From Entonaema liquescens (Eukaryota; Ascomycota; Sordariomycetes; Xylariales; Xylariaceae), in NCBI GenBank assembly GCA_902805475.1, contig CADCSX010000006.1, forward strand, positions 1,054,001-1,118,000: a stretch of DNA of 64,000 nucleotides. Direction: 5' to 3'. Made by a program: the position numbers and the translations under genes. The notes under the pieces were generated by a model. It saw only the letters and a program-made list of their open reading frames with translations. It did no database searches and was not told the origin of the DNA. Of the stretch, positions 25,148-36,214 are shown piece after piece. The first letter of the stretch is position 1; each line of letters starts with the position of its first letter.

Positions 25148-26083
25148 ATGACTACATTTACAACTCTTCCTGTTGAGTTACGTCTCGAGATATGGGATCT
25201 CGTGTTACACCAAGAAGCACGCGATCGCTTACTTATAATCGGTCAGACCAACAATGCTCCTATTACTAATGAGTCGCCGCTCTGTCTTTTACCCCTCAAG
25301 CACCACGCCAGCTCTCTGCTCTCGGTCAATTCCGAGAGTCGCTGTCAAGCCAAGGCGTTTTACACAGCCAAGCTTGATGTCTACGAGGTTCCTCGTCTCT
25401 CAAAAGAAGACATCAGACACAACGGCAAATGCACATACCAAGCGCAATACATCAATAAAACTATTGAGACCGCTAGTGTAGTAAAGGGCTCTATCTATCT
25501 TAGCCCGAAATACGATTTCTTCGTCTCGGTTCGAGGCGTTGACACATTTCCATTTCTCCAGGAGGAAAAGAAGAAGTTCCTTAACAAGCAACATGAAAAC
25601 CAAGAAAAGACGCGCCACTATATTACGGCAAGAATACCGCCGGAGGTGGCCATGAAAGTACGTAATGTCGTTTGTGTCCAGAAGAACCTGGACAGGGACG
25701 ACGACTTTTACGATTGGTGGTGGACGGATACGTATATGGAGAATCTATTATACGACCGGGAGGAGCTCGTGCGATATCTCTGCGTCCCACCTTACCGTCC
25801 CCGCCTATACGGGCCCGTTTATGTGAAATACCTTTGGAGAGCATCTGATTTCAAGCAGGTGGAAAACTACCTGCATCTATGGCTACCACAAGAAGAACTG
25901 GAAGGGTTTGTTTCCAGTGTAATCAAGAACCGTGGTCGCGGCTCTTACAACTTCCGAAAATGGGTATTACACCCGGATAATCGTATGCCCAAATTGGTAT
26001 TACTCGACCTGGAAGATAAGACAGAGAAGCAAGATGAAAACTGTGCGCAAGTTGAAAGACAAGTTAAGAAAGACATTGTATAG
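25148..26083 (+). CDS. 2EXR-domain protein
   Basis: A single exon encodes 311 aa. The N-terminus, TFTTLPVELRLEIWDLVL, is the defining start of the fungal 2EXR domain, a lineage-expanded domain related in outline to F-box-like starts; its function is not known. The rest has SPKYDFFVSVRGVDTF and a Trp/Asp-rich stretch (DDDFYDWWWTDTYMENLLYD), also usual in these proteins. There is no signal peptide or TM helix. A TATATATAA box is 117 bases upstream of the ATG. The stop TAG at 26081 overlaps an exact TAGGTACCTA palindrome. Confidence 0.85.
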   Translation: MTTFTTLPVELRLEIWDLVLHQEARDRLLIIGQTNNAPITNESPLCLLPLKHHASSLLSVNSESRCQAKAFYTAKLDVYEVPRLSKEDIRHNGKCTYQAQYINKTIETASVVKGSIYLSPKYDFFVSVRGVDTFPFLQEEKKKFLNKQHENQEKTRHYITARIPPEVAMKVRNVVCVQKNLDRDDDFYDWWWTDTYMENLLYDREELVRYLCVPPYRPRLYGPVYVKYLWRASDFKQVENYLHLWLPQEELEGFVSSVIKNRGRGSYNFRKWVLHPDNRMPKLVLLDLEDKTEKQDENCAQVERQVKKDIV

Positions 26084-26911
26084 GTACCTAGTTAGAGGAT
26101 TGCGATTAATTAGTGAGTGATTTTGCATTTGGAGTTTTGGCTTTTATTTACTTAGCATTCGGGGAATCTTGGTCGATTAAGGGTAACTATCCCTCGTGAA
26201 GTTTGGAGTTATGGTAATTATGAAATATTGGGAACAATGGATATGATGATCCACACATAGCAAATACATTCGCTTTTGCATTTCTCAACTATGCGCATAA
26301 CAATCGGTCCGTCCAATCATCCCCACCCAATTTTTACCCAGCTGCCATATTGAGTATTTCACCTCGCAGGAAAGCAACTTCATCACAAATAGAAAGAACT
26401 TACTAAGATAAATAAACCCATGTGATCAAGTATAAATAGTGTCAATACATTTGGCATATATATGAAGTATATAAGAGAGGGTTAGTTCGTACACCAACAA
26501 GCGTAGTTGTCATCACGGCCCTAGGTCGAATATGTAACTTCGGCTTGCCCAGTTCCGCACGCGGTGATTTGATCTCCGGAAACCCTTTTCGTTAACGAGG
26601 GCGACGAATAACAACGACCAAACATAAGCATCAATGGGGTCATTATTTTTAGAAGGGGAGATATTGAAATCCCACCGGTAAGGTTCGCGAATTCGCAAAC
26701 TTCCTTCCAACCATGCCCTGTGGCGAGCGCCTTGGTACCGACGGTAGTGTCGCATCGTATATAATATGTAGTTCTTGGTATTGAAGTCTCTGCGATAAAT
26801 AAAGATGGATGCTCCTGGCGTAGTTTTGTGATCAAGTTTTGGCTGTCATCAGTTGCTAACTGTTCATCAACATATTGAACTCACGGAATTTGTTCTGGTT
26901 CCCCGTTCACA
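26084..26911. other. Promoter region of the AA9 LPMO
   Basis: These 828 bases precede the secreted oxidase. TATAAATA is at 26431-26438, rather far (about 470 bases) from the ATG. On the minus strand an open frame of about 115 codons (26521-26866) has no ATG near its start and no recognised domain. I leave it unannotated. Confidence 0.4.
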
Positions 26912-27673
26912 ATGCCTGTGTCTACAGCCTCTCTCCTCACCCTGCTCGGTGCCTTCGTCACCACGACTCTCGGACACGGATATGTCACCGGGTATGTAGC
27001 GGACGGTGTTCAGAAACCCGGTTTTCTGCTGCAGTACTACTACGACAAGAAGAACGGCGGGAGCGTGCCTCCGCTGGCCGCTTGGTATGCCGAGAATCTC
27101 GACAGCGGCTTCGTAGCCCCTGACGCCTACCAGACTGCCGACATCAACTGCCACAAGAACTCCGCCCCGGGTGAACTGACGACGACGGTGAAAGCCGGCG
27201 GCACCGTAGTGTTCCAGTGGGGCACCGCGGCAGGAGGAGCGTGGCCACACCCATACGGGCCGATCATCGACTACATCGCGCCGTGCGACGGGGACTGCAG
27301 CAAGGCAGACAAGACGAAGCTCAAGTGGATCAAGATCCAGGCGAGCGGGATCGACGCGGGCACGCAGGAGTGGGCGAGCGCCAAGCTGATTGCCAACAAC
27401 AACACGTGGACGACGACCATCCCCAAGTCGATCGCGCCGGGCAACTACGTCCTGCGACACGAGATCATCGCGCTGCACGGAGCGGGATCGCTCAACGGCG
27501 CGCAGTCCTACCCCCAGTGCTTCAACATCCAGATCACGGGCTCCGGCACGGCGAAGCCTAGTGGGACCCTCGGCACCGCGCTGTACAAGAATACCGACCC
27601 GGGTATCCACTTCAACCCGTACACCACGGTCACGGATTACCCTATGCCCGGCCCGGCGCTATTCACTGGTTAG
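26912..27673 (+). CDS. AA9 lytic polysaccharide monooxygenase (secreted)
   Basis: AA9 enzymes are copper oxidases that cleave cellulose and some hemicelluloses oxidatively outside the cell. A single exon gives 253 aa. The signal peptide runs to Gly21, leaving His22 (HGYVTGY) as the mature N-terminus, the first copper-brace ligand. The second His is H113 in WPHPYGP; the motif spacing H-x-x-G-P is seen in part of the family. Tyr200 in QSYPQC is the axial residue, and RHEIIALH supplies the conserved second-sphere His. Cys80 and Cys204 can form the usual disulfide. There is no CBM1. GC content and codon choice are more biased than in neighbours, as expected for a highly expressed secreted enzyme. 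Regiospecificity cannot be read from the sequence. Confidence 0.95.
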   Translation: MPVSTASLLTLLGAFVTTTLGHGYVTGYVADGVQKPGFLLQYYYDKKNGGSVPPLAAWYAENLDSGFVAPDAYQTADINCHKNSAPGELTTTVKAGGTVVFQWGTAAGGAWPHPYGPIIDYIAPCDGDCSKADKTKLKWIKIQASGIDAGTQEWASAKLIANNNTWTTTIPKSIAPGNYVLRHEIIALHGAGSLNGAQSYPQCFNIQITGSGTAKPSGTLGTALYKNTDPGIHFNPYTTVTDYPMPGPALFTG

Positions 27674-28260
27674 AGATATGTTTTTGAGGGATGTAGAGCT
27701 GGGCCTCGGTGTAAGCTAAATGTGAATAGACTCGAGTAGGAAAGTGGGAGTTCATTACTTTGGATAACTAGTTTGAGAAGTGATAGAAGTTAAATTTAAG
27801 CAATGCTTCTAACTAAATTGTATAATTTGGTGTTCTATAAGTGAGACGTAAGCTTAACCACGCTCTACCCAAGAAGGGGAAGAATTCACCTATTTAGACG
27901 AGTAATATTGAAATTGGTCTTGATATACTTTGAGTTGAGCACATGTAAACTACCTAAGGTATAAATCCCTTACACCAATTCTAGAATAATCTCTGTATAA
28001 AAATATCACTATATTACGTGTCCACTTTTTACTGTATCCGCGCGCGTCGCATGACCCTACGTAATGTTAATGCCAAGTACAGTATAAATGGTCCGTGCAT
28101 AACTTTCCACCATCGCAGCCCGTCACGCCAACTTCGACACCAGCGCCTCAACCTTATCACAACCTTTTCCTATTTCCTCTTTTCAACATTAAAACCCCTA
28201 CTTCCGGATCGACAGGAATAAGAAGAGACACCTATTCGATATTGAAACCAACCATCCAGG
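27674..28260. other. Intergenic region AA9 / SERINC
   Basis: These 587 bases are AT-rich on the left (3' UTR of the LPMO) and C-rich on the right (5' UTR of TMS1). No gene is seen. Confidence 0.5.
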
Positions 28261-29841
28261 ATGGGAGCCCTCCTATCTATTCCCTTCCTGGCGTTGCCCA
28301 GCGCTGGCACGGTACGCTCAAATAAACCCGATCACTTTTAGTCGAGAAGATCGAAAGAAACTAACGTTAAGCTAGCTGGTGTCTTTCGCTGCGAGCTGCT
28401 GCGGCGCTGCTACCTGCTCTATGGTATGCAGCGCCTGCGGGAAGTGCGGCAACAGGTAAGATATCCAGTACTCTGTCCGCCTATGCCGTGTCGCAAAACG
28501 CAGGCTAATATCGAATATTCAAGTGTTGCCACCCGTATCGCCTACGCCCTCCTTCTCCTCGTTAATTCGATCCTCTCATGGATTATGCTCACTCCCTGGG
28601 CTATTGAAAAGCTACAACACTTAATGTTGGACTACGTTAAGATCGATTGTCCAAATGGCCAGTGTTACGGCTGGCTGGCCGTCCACCGAATCAACTTCGC
28701 CCTCGGGCTCTTCCACCTTATCTTCGCCGGCCTACTATTCGGTGTCGCCTCTACCAAGAACCCGCGAGCTTCCCTCCAGAACGGTTTCTGGGGTCCTAAA
28801 ATCATCGCCTGGCTCGCCTTTATCGTTCTATCGTTCCTTATCCCCGATGCCTTCTTCCAGGTTTACGGCAACTACATCGCATTTATCGGTGCTATGCTCT
28901 TCCTCGTCCTCGGCCTAATTCTCCTCGTCGATCTCGCGCATAACTGGGCCGAATACTGCCTTGGGCAGATCGAAAAGACTGACTCGAGAGTCTGGAGAGG
29001 AGTGCTTATCGGTTCGACGCTCGGCATGTACGTTGGTTCGCTGGCCATGACCATTATACAGTATTGCTTCTTCGCCCACAGCGGCTGCTCCATGAACCAG
29101 GCCGCGATTACGATCAACCTCATATTCTGGATTGCCATTTCGGTTATTTCGGTACACCCGACCGTCCAGGAGTACAACCCTAAGGCTGGATTGGCGCAGG
29201 CCGCCATGGTCGCCATCTACTGCACGTATCTCACCATGTCCGCCGTTTCGATGGAGCCCGATGACAAACAGTGCAACCCCCTGATCCGCGCTCAAGGCAC
29301 CCGGACAACTTCCGTGGTGATCGGCGCCATCGTAACGATGCTGACGGTCGCGTACACCACCACGCGCGCAGCAACCCAGAGTCTGGGCCTTGGTAACAGC
29401 CGGGGCGGCATCAAGCTCACAGATGACGACGACGAGCACGATCTCGTGACCCAGCAGCCTGGACGCCGGGAGATGCGAGCTGAGGTGCTGCGCCGCGCCG
29501 TCGAGGAGGGCAGCTTGCCGGCGGACGCGCTTCTCGAAGACGACTCGGACTCAGACGAGGACAGCGGCAAGACGCCGCACGACGACGAGCGCGGAAGCAC
29601 GCAGTACAACTACTCGGTGTTCCACATCATCTTCTTCCTCGCCACGTGCTGGGTCGGCACGCTGCTCACGGGCACGGTGGAGGGCCTGGATGATCTGCCC
29701 CAGGACAGCGACTTCGCGACCGTCGGCAGGACGTACTGGGCTAGCTGGGTCAAGATCGTCAGCGCGTGGATCTGCTACGGCATGTACATCTGGACGCTGG
29801 TGGCGCCGATCCTTCTCCCGGAGCGGTTTGATAGTTTTTAG
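28261..29841 (+). CDS. TMS1: SERINC/TMS1 membrane protein
   Basis: The serine incorporator family comprises polytopic proteins of endomembranes and plasma membrane; a role in serine-derived lipids or lipid scrambling is reported for animal members. Three exons (28261-28311, 28376-28455, 28524-29841) encode 482 aa. Introns of 64 and 68 nt have branch sites CTAACG and GCTAAT. The Cys-rich start (ASCCGAATCS, CSACGKCGNS) runs into VATRIAYALLLLVNSILSWIM, a family hallmark. About ten TM helices follow, with an acidic Ser/Asp loop (EDDSDSDEDSGK) before the last two helices and YNYSVFHIIFFLATCWVG. The second acceptor (TTCAAG) was chosen because it restores CGKCGNSVATRIAYA in frame. Confidence 0.95.
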
Positions 29842-30207
29842 AAATCTCTTTTGTATAGTTTAGTTAGTTCGGGTTTAGGTATACTTACCCCGTTTTGCTA
29901 CCTTGGATTGCAGTGTAGGAAGTATCCCTTTGCTTTGCTTCGCTTTGCTGAGAAAGTATACCTGGAAGAACATTGAAGCGTTCTGTAGTCGTCCTATAGC
30001 TTAGTTAAATCGAAAGCTCAGTTGTGCGGGCTCTTGGCTCTTCGATTGTGTGTGTTGCTTAGCGGTTGGTCTTCGTGATTTAAGGGGTAGCGACGTGTTA
30101 CAACAGTGTACCTGATATTATAGAAAGTCTTGTGGGATGTGTAGAGCTACTAACCTAGTCTACTACGATTGTGTGCATGATAGAATCAAGGAGTTCCCGA
30201 TATAAAG

Positions 30208-30230
30208 TACCCAGGTAGGTTACCTGGGTA
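30208..30230. repeat. Perfect hairpin, 10-bp stem and 3-nt loop
   Basis: TACCCAGGTA at 30208-30217 and its exact reverse complement at 30221-30230 are separated by GGT. It lies about 370 bases after the SERINC stop and could act in RNA 3' end structure or be one of the AGGTA/TACCT palindromes frequent here. Confidence 0.7.
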
Positions 30231-30825
30231 TCCATGTTATTTGTTATCTATGTGCAGGTTTTGCTAGAAATACCTACTTATTATAGGTACCTAGAAGAGA
30301 AAGCTGATTTATCACATCTAGTAATTGATAGTTGATAGGTAGTTATGTACATACCAACTTAGTTAACACACAAATGCTTTTGATTTTATATTATGTTTTG
30401 CCAGGGAGAGAATACACAGTTTTTTTTATGAAGTGTTACATTATACGATTCTTGAGACAACGTGAAGATAGAGAAGTGTAGGCATCGAGAAGGTGTATCT
30501 AAGGATTTATGAGGAGCAGCATACCTGAGGTTATTGATCTGCTGTGGTCGCCATCGTCTCTGTTCTATGTACTAGAGCACACAATAAGTATGAAGTACCA
30601 AAGAAATAACCTAACGGACCACAATAGATACTATAAGAACGAGATATAGGTGCCTATAAATGTGCCCTAGAGTAAAGAATGACATGTATACCTAAATAAC
30701 AAACACCCATCAACCGACCCCGGAAAAAGGGACTTGTCCCTGGGTGACAGGAGGCCAGAGAAAACCTCATGATTTGGATTGATGTTCCAGTTTAGCTCAG
30801 ACGTTCGAACTGCTCTGTCAGTGAA

Positions 30826-30913
30826 GCTGGGCGCTGGTGTAATAGCATGAGTCAACGTGAGGTTTTTCATAGGTTCTAGGTTCGACCCTTAGACTGAGCT
30901 TTTTTTTTTTTTA
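30826..30913 (+). ncRNA. tRNA-like Pol III element (degenerate)
   Basis: An A-box match TGGTGTAATAG lies at 30835-30845, a B-box match GGTTCGACCC at 30879-30888, and a run of T begins at 30900, the arrangement of a tRNA gene with its terminator. The T arm pairs (CTAGG with CTTAG around TTCGACC), and the 3' strand ACTGAGC pairs at five of seven positions with GCTGGGC at 30826. The D and anticodon stems do not form well. It is probably a decayed tRNA or a tRNA-derived repeat. A second A-box-like word is at 30793. A covariance-model scan would decide. Confidence 0.3.
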
Positions 30914-33597
30914 AATTTTTTATCGTCTTTTGGTCCTTTCAACAGTTCTCCGTCCCCCTTTTCATCTTGCCTCAGATAAATTCTGGCTAACGATACTCTA
31001 CTAATGTTTCTGTTCCTAGTAGGTTCTCTTTTTCCCGTTCAGCTTCTATTCGCGTTACCTATGGACCATAAGCGTCCGGTTACCTAAATCATTCCATCAG
31101 ACGATAAGTCCCAAATACCTACCCTACATACGTAACCCCTACTTAATGATATTTCTCCACAGCGCCTGGAGAGTAGCGGCTGAATAACTATCCGCGGCTA
31201 GAAGGCCCGGTCCTACCCACTTATATCATCAGATCAGATAGTGCCACTACATGTCAACGAAAAGGGAGGTGGTATAAACAAGCTAGAGATGATTATAAAT
31301 CCAAGTTTTACAAAGAGCACCCGTGTAGCCTCACGGTATGACAACACAGATACGGTAGGTTTCGATGGTAAACAAGCGGCTATGCGGTGAGACGTCATAA
31401 CCGAAGAGAACAAGATATTGCCAAAGCTGGTATTCTCGAGCCTTCAGCCTAATACCAATCTGTACACAGTACTATGATAACAATAGTTAACTACTTAACA
31501 TCGAGTATATATGACATCTATTAGAGTCACGAGTGAAGTCTTGTAGATATAATATCACTATCATCTTTGCGGTACAAGAAAAGGGGTGGATAGTCCCCCA
31601 AGGGTTCAATAGGTAGTTACGTGTAACAGTAGATATACGTGCTACCAACAGGAGCTGACGTCAAATATATCATTAGATCGACCAAGCCTTATTTTAGAGT
31701 TAATCATGGCTACGGACACGGTAACTGATATGTACGAGGCCGACATCCAGGGCGGCGCCAGAGCCTCATCAGGCACTAATCAGCCCACCTAGGCCGTGCC
31801 AGAACCTCACAACGAGTCTTACCGAAACGGGTTCATACTGATTGCCTTTGATTTCCCACGCGAAATTCTTCGACCGATAGCGTCTAGGCCCGATGTGTTG
31901 CCTTGCCTTACCTCTCCCAGTGGTTGAACAGCATGATCGTGGTCAGCACGGCAAGCAGCTTCATATAAATTAAAACAGAAGAGCGCGTACGGCATAAGGA
32001 AAAATATGACCTATCATTCTGCGGAAAAAATAATGACAGGATAAGGGCCTTCCTCCCCCTTCCTTATCTTAGGCACGTAAGGAAAAAGCGCCTTGTCGTT
32101 CGGCATATAGGCTCATTGGACTCTTGGAATGAGGCTGATCGGATAGGCGCCTTCGATTATCGCCGGACGATCTTTTTTATTTTTAGGACGTTAAAGGTGG
32201 GAAGCCAAACCAACGTACAAGCCACTGTCTACATGTAGACGACCCGTGCCTATTGTAGACATTTCTAAGTACCCAAAAAGGGTCATGATATTGCCTGGAG
32301 AAGACAGGAACATAAATCACCCTATATTCACAGCACAGGTGGGGGGAGGGGAAGGGGGGGATGGATGTCTTAGCAGGACGCCGACCTACAGCACATAACA
32401 AGGCTTGGATATTCCCGACTTGTTTGCTCGCCCAATGCACCACGTACAGATAAACGAAAGGGGGACCTCCAGTGATATTCCGGTAGTGGTGAAAGCATAT
32501 CACATATCCCTCCGTCCATCCTGCTGCAATGCCAAGATAGCAAACACGTTTTATTGGCGTTGTACCGCCTCTCTGCTGTCTCTGATCCTGCTGTAAACGG
32601 TCGACTGAGGAATAGCCTGCTGAGGGACCATCTCACAAAATAGGGACGGGGAGGGAAAGAGACCTCCCAAGTTTGGCGAATTACAGATAGCCTCCTTGTA
32701 GAGAAAAAAAGACCTAGTTAGGCGCTCCGGATACTACGGCTCGTGCAAAAAAAAAACCGATCGAGAAAGGCAGTCGTTCGTATCCCCGAGCTTCTTCACG
32801 AAAGGCGGTGAGAAACTGCAATTGCCGTTCTGACGACATGTAAACGTAGATGTTATCGACGGGTAGGCGCATGTCCCTTTGCAGGCGCCAGTTCACCTGA
32901 CCGTAGCCCCCGAGGCGTGTGTGTCGACCTCGAAACCACTCGCTCTGATCGATCAGCGTTCAGTGGCGCCTGTCTATCTGATCCGACTATCCAGATTAGG
33001 ATAGGGGGCGTGTGGTGTATGTAGAAGGACAGCCCGTCTCGGCCAAAAAGCAATGGCTTTTCATTATTTTCCTACACCAGAAATTTGTTGCTTCACACCG
33101 GTCGAGAACCCGGCGGTCCATGAACAGTAGTTGATAATGAGAAGAAGCGGCCCTTGGCACAAGGAGGATCTCCTGCAGCCCGAAGATTTCGCTAAGCCAT
33201 ACCTAATTTCAACAGACAGCATGTTCTATTGCATCTGCGCGTGTCCTGTGTTATTGGCTGATGAAAGCCACAGTAGCACACTTAGATCGATAATGCAGAG
33301 CGATCGTCGCACGAGCTAGGGGCCTTGTCGTTCGGCTTTTTTCGAAGCGTCACTGTTAGATTTGACTCATTTGTACACGAGTCTGTGTGATATACCGAAG
33401 TATGGTGATGTGACGGATGAGATTTTGCAGTCATATTCTTACTGCTTGTTATCGGCTCTGCTTTGGAAGGCCAATGGAAAGTCCTTCATGGCACGACGAA
33501 TCTGCATGGAAGAGGTGATAAACCTACGGGAGAAAGTTATGTAAGGATGTTTGGACACCGGGCCACTACGAGAACATGGCTATTGTCTATCTCTAAG

Positions 33598-33605
33598 TAT
33601 ATAAG
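33598..33605 (+). promoter_or_regulatory. TATA-like box upstream of small ORF
   Basis: TATATAAG lies 184-191 bases before the ATG of the small ORF at 33789. The spacing suits a fungal promoter with a 5' leader of about 150 bases, but the element is also common by chance in AT-rich DNA. Confidence 0.3.
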
Positions 33606-33788
33606 AGTCAAGTCTAGTCATGTCTAAGTGAAGAGAATCGGGTCTGCAGGTTCTCTCCAGTCAGTTTTAATCTTCTAATTCTTTTTTTAAGACTATCAGT
33701 TTCAACTCTAGACTTGTCTTCCCGGAGTTATTAGCCATAGCTAGGCCTTGTATCCATCTCATAGCCCGACCCTCTTCTAACAAACGCA

Positions 33789-34055
33789 ATGCCACACAGC
33801 ACTCATGAGGCCGGAGAGGGACCGAACGGGTATGTCGAGAGCAGCGCCACGAATAGGGTCTTAATGCTAAATAACGTGTTTAGCAACAATGGCACCCAGA
33901 CCGACGACGGTTCGGTGCAAGGAAAATCCCAGCATGGGAGAAGTTCTTCTCAGACAACCATGCTAGAGATCTGGGCAAATGAGACTGAGCGCGAGAAACT
34001 CCCGTTCAGCGAGGTGACCCAGCAAGGAGCTGTCCAGTATGCGTTATCCCTCTGA
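33789..34055 (+). CDS. Possible small protein, unknown
   Basis: A continuous ORF of 88 codons starts at a good context (GCAATGCC), has G/C-rich third positions (roughly 60%) unlike the flanking DNA, and follows a TATA-like box. The product is soluble, without signal or TM segments, with an Asn/Gly/Thr/Gln patch (NNVFSNNGTQTDDG) in the middle and an amphipathic C-terminal part. The patch faintly recalls the Asn-rich motifs of small fungal NLR-associated proteins, but that is speculative. It may equally be chance. Confidence 0.35.
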   Translation: MPHSTHEAGEGPNGYVESSATNRVLMLNNVFSNNGTQTDDGSVQGKSQHGRSSSQTTMLEIWANETEREKLPFSEVTQQGAVQYALSL

Positions 34056-34326
34056 CTTGATGCCATACATATACTAAGTATAGGTCTAGACAACCCCCGA
34101 AGCATTAAATTTTCCGGATTCTATATCAACGTGTACATGTAACTCAAGAAAACCAAGCCCTCGCACGGAAAGCCAGGGGTGGATGAGCGTTACAATCCCT
34201 TATGTACAATGGCTAGTACGAGCGATGAATTAGCAATGGAATATCGCTTTTTTTATTGTTAGATTGCTGCAGTGTCACACATCTACATGTGCGATTGGCT
34301 CCGAAACACGGAACTTGCGCAGGATC

Positions 34327-35729
34327 TCAAGATAACGTAGGCTCAGACGACGTATCGTTGCTCGAATTTGTGCTCCCGTCTTGTGCCGTGGCTCCTACCG
34401 CATGGAAACCGTCAAGTGTAATTGTCACCGCGCCTGCTTGTACGAGCTAACTGATATCAGTATAACGATGATTTGGAAGCTGACTTATGTTGTGCCACTT
34501 ACTGCACGAGATAGGTCGTCGACCAGGTCATGGACATCCTCAATGCCAACACAGAGTCGGATGATGTCTTCGGGCATCTGCCTCTCCTTCCTTGTCTTTG
34601 CGTCGATGCTAGCATGGCTCATACGGCACGGCATACTGATTAAACTGTTGACACACCCGAAGCTCACACTGATGCCATATAGCTTCGCGGCTTCAACAAT
34701 CCTCTCAGATAAGGCGACGTCACCCGTCTCAAACGATAAGACTGCCCCAGCACCCCGCGCCATGGACCAATGCAGATCGTACTGCGGGTGAGATTTCAAT
34801 CCAGGGTAACGTACGCGGAAACCGTGAGACTCGAGGAATTCGGCGAGTACTTGAGCGTTCGCTTGTTGCTTTTCCATACGGATTGCTAGTGTCTTAACGC
34901 CCCTCATGAGAAGGAATGAATCATTCGGAGAGAGACCGCAACCGGTAGCGTTAATAGTGAAATACATCTTGTCACCAAGAGAAGTGTCATTGCACGCGAT
35001 GACACCTGCCATAATATCATGATGGCCTGATAGGTATTTGGTACCCGACTCGTACACTATATCCGCTCCGAGCTCGAGGGGGTTGCATAGCATAGGCGAT
35101 AACATGGTGTTGTCAACAATGACAAGTGCCTTATTATTAGCATCGTGAACAGCTTTCGCAATGGAGGGAATGTCGACAATCTTGATTAAGGGGTTGGTCG
35201 GTGTCTCCAAGAGCACCATGGCAGTCTTGTCCGAGACGACCTCTCGTACTCTTTCGACCTCTGTGGTATCCACATGGTGGACAACGATGCCTTGATTTGA
35301 TGATAAATATGTGAGTAGCCGGTTGGTACCCCCATACAGATCATCACCAGTGATCACTTCATCTCCAGGACGCAGCAACCTAGTAATGACGTCTAAAGCA
35401 CCCATGCCGGAACCAACAGCAAGGGCTCGGTTAGCATTCATAATCTTAGCCATGTGACGCTCTAGGTGGGTTCGGGTTGGGTTGCCCGATCGTGTATAGT
35501 CATATTCATCGCCACCTTTGGAAGAGGTTTGCTTAAATGTAGCAGATTGGTAAACCGGGATGCTTGAGGCGCCGTATTGATCTTTGGTTTCGGTATAGAC
35601 AAGTTCAGTGGCGAGAGCATAACGCCGACGGCCGTTGGAAGGACTTGAGGGTGCAGGCGAAGGAGGAAGGTTGTGCCCGTCGAGGTCAACCTTCGAGAAG
35701 GCCTTGTTAAGAGGCTTAGAGTCGTCCAT
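34327..35729 (-). CDS. Cystathionine beta-lyase
   Basis: A PLP enzyme of methionine synthesis that cleaves cystathionine to homocysteine, pyruvate and ammonia. Exon 1 (35729-34503) has the Cys/Met-metabolism fold: YTRSGNPTRTHLE, ETPTNPLIKIVDIPSI, VDNTMLSPMLCNPLELGAD and the PLP-lysine motif SGTKYLSGHHD (Lys231). TINATGCGLSPNDSFLLMRG distinguishes the fungal beta-lyase group from gamma-lyases. If read straight on, the frame stops at 34485 after SGTT, but a GTAAGT donor at 34502 and a TTAG acceptor at 34447 (56 nt intron) join SRA to LVQAGAVTITLDGF, the expected C-terminus, ending at 34327. Product 448 aa. It is known as met-2 in Neurospora and STR3/metG elsewhere. Confidence 0.93.
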
Positions 35730-36214
35730 GGCTAGCTGTCGGGATGAAAACGGTAGTCCCCGGCGGTTAAAGGAAATCTAATAACTTAAACTTAGACTCG
35801 GACCTCTTTCTTTTTTATGTATTAGCAAGATCGGTAGAAACCAATTGACTTGCTAATGATTATTAAACTACCGTACTCTTTGTCTGAAAGAGAGTCGTAT
35901 GAGTAAATTAGAGGGATTTCGAGGTGAGAACATGAAAAGACTACAGTTGCAATTTAGGTATAGGTAAGGGTATGGGTATGAGTTCTGGGTATGAGTTATG
36001 GGCGTGGCTGACGGATGTAAATCTTGTAAGAAATTCCGTGATTGCTAGCCCGAGGTCGTCAGGTTGTACAGCTTGACTCAAGAGGGCGGTGTGGGGTCAA
36101 ACGTCCCTTGCAGCATCCGGTTATCGGGTGGAAGAGGTAAAATCTGGGGAAGACGCGGGTATCGCTATAGATGACGTGATTTGAAACGGTCGATAAAGCA
36201 TCCGATAGGTATTA
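35730..36214. other. Promoter side of cystathionine beta-lyase
   Basis: This is the upstream region of the lyase, with a short TAGGTATAGG/GGTATGGGTATG tandem-like stretch at about 35955-35985. It ends at the TA dinucleotide that borders the AT-rich element. Confidence 0.5.

Larger units (their letters stand above)
29842..34326. other. Gene-poor 4.5 kb region
   Basis: Apart from the tRNA-like element and the possible small gene listed separately, I see no supported gene here. Notable are a perfect 10-bp hairpin at 30208-30230, an exact TAGGTACCTA at 30284-30293, and a G-quadruplex-like run at 32341-32360. Short ORFs at 32183-32636 (minus) and 33131-33541 (plus) look partly protein-like but match nothing I know; the latter ends at a good GTAAGG donor and could be an eroded exon. 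Confidence 0.4.

Noticed and set aside
26521..26866. Minus-strand open frame of about 115 codons before the AA9 gene.
   Set aside because: No ATG near its start, no domain, and many open stretches of this length are expected by chance in 64 kb.
26867..27610. Minus-strand ORF of 247 codons over the AA9 gene.
   Set aside because: It is the antisense shadow of a GC-rich, codon-biased gene; the plus strand has all LPMO motifs.
32091..33336. A 14-bp exact direct repeat (CCTTGTCGTTCGGC) at 32091-32104 and 33323-33336, as possible transposon edges.
   Set aside because: In 64 kb several exact 14-mer pairs are expected by chance, and nothing else supports an element between them.
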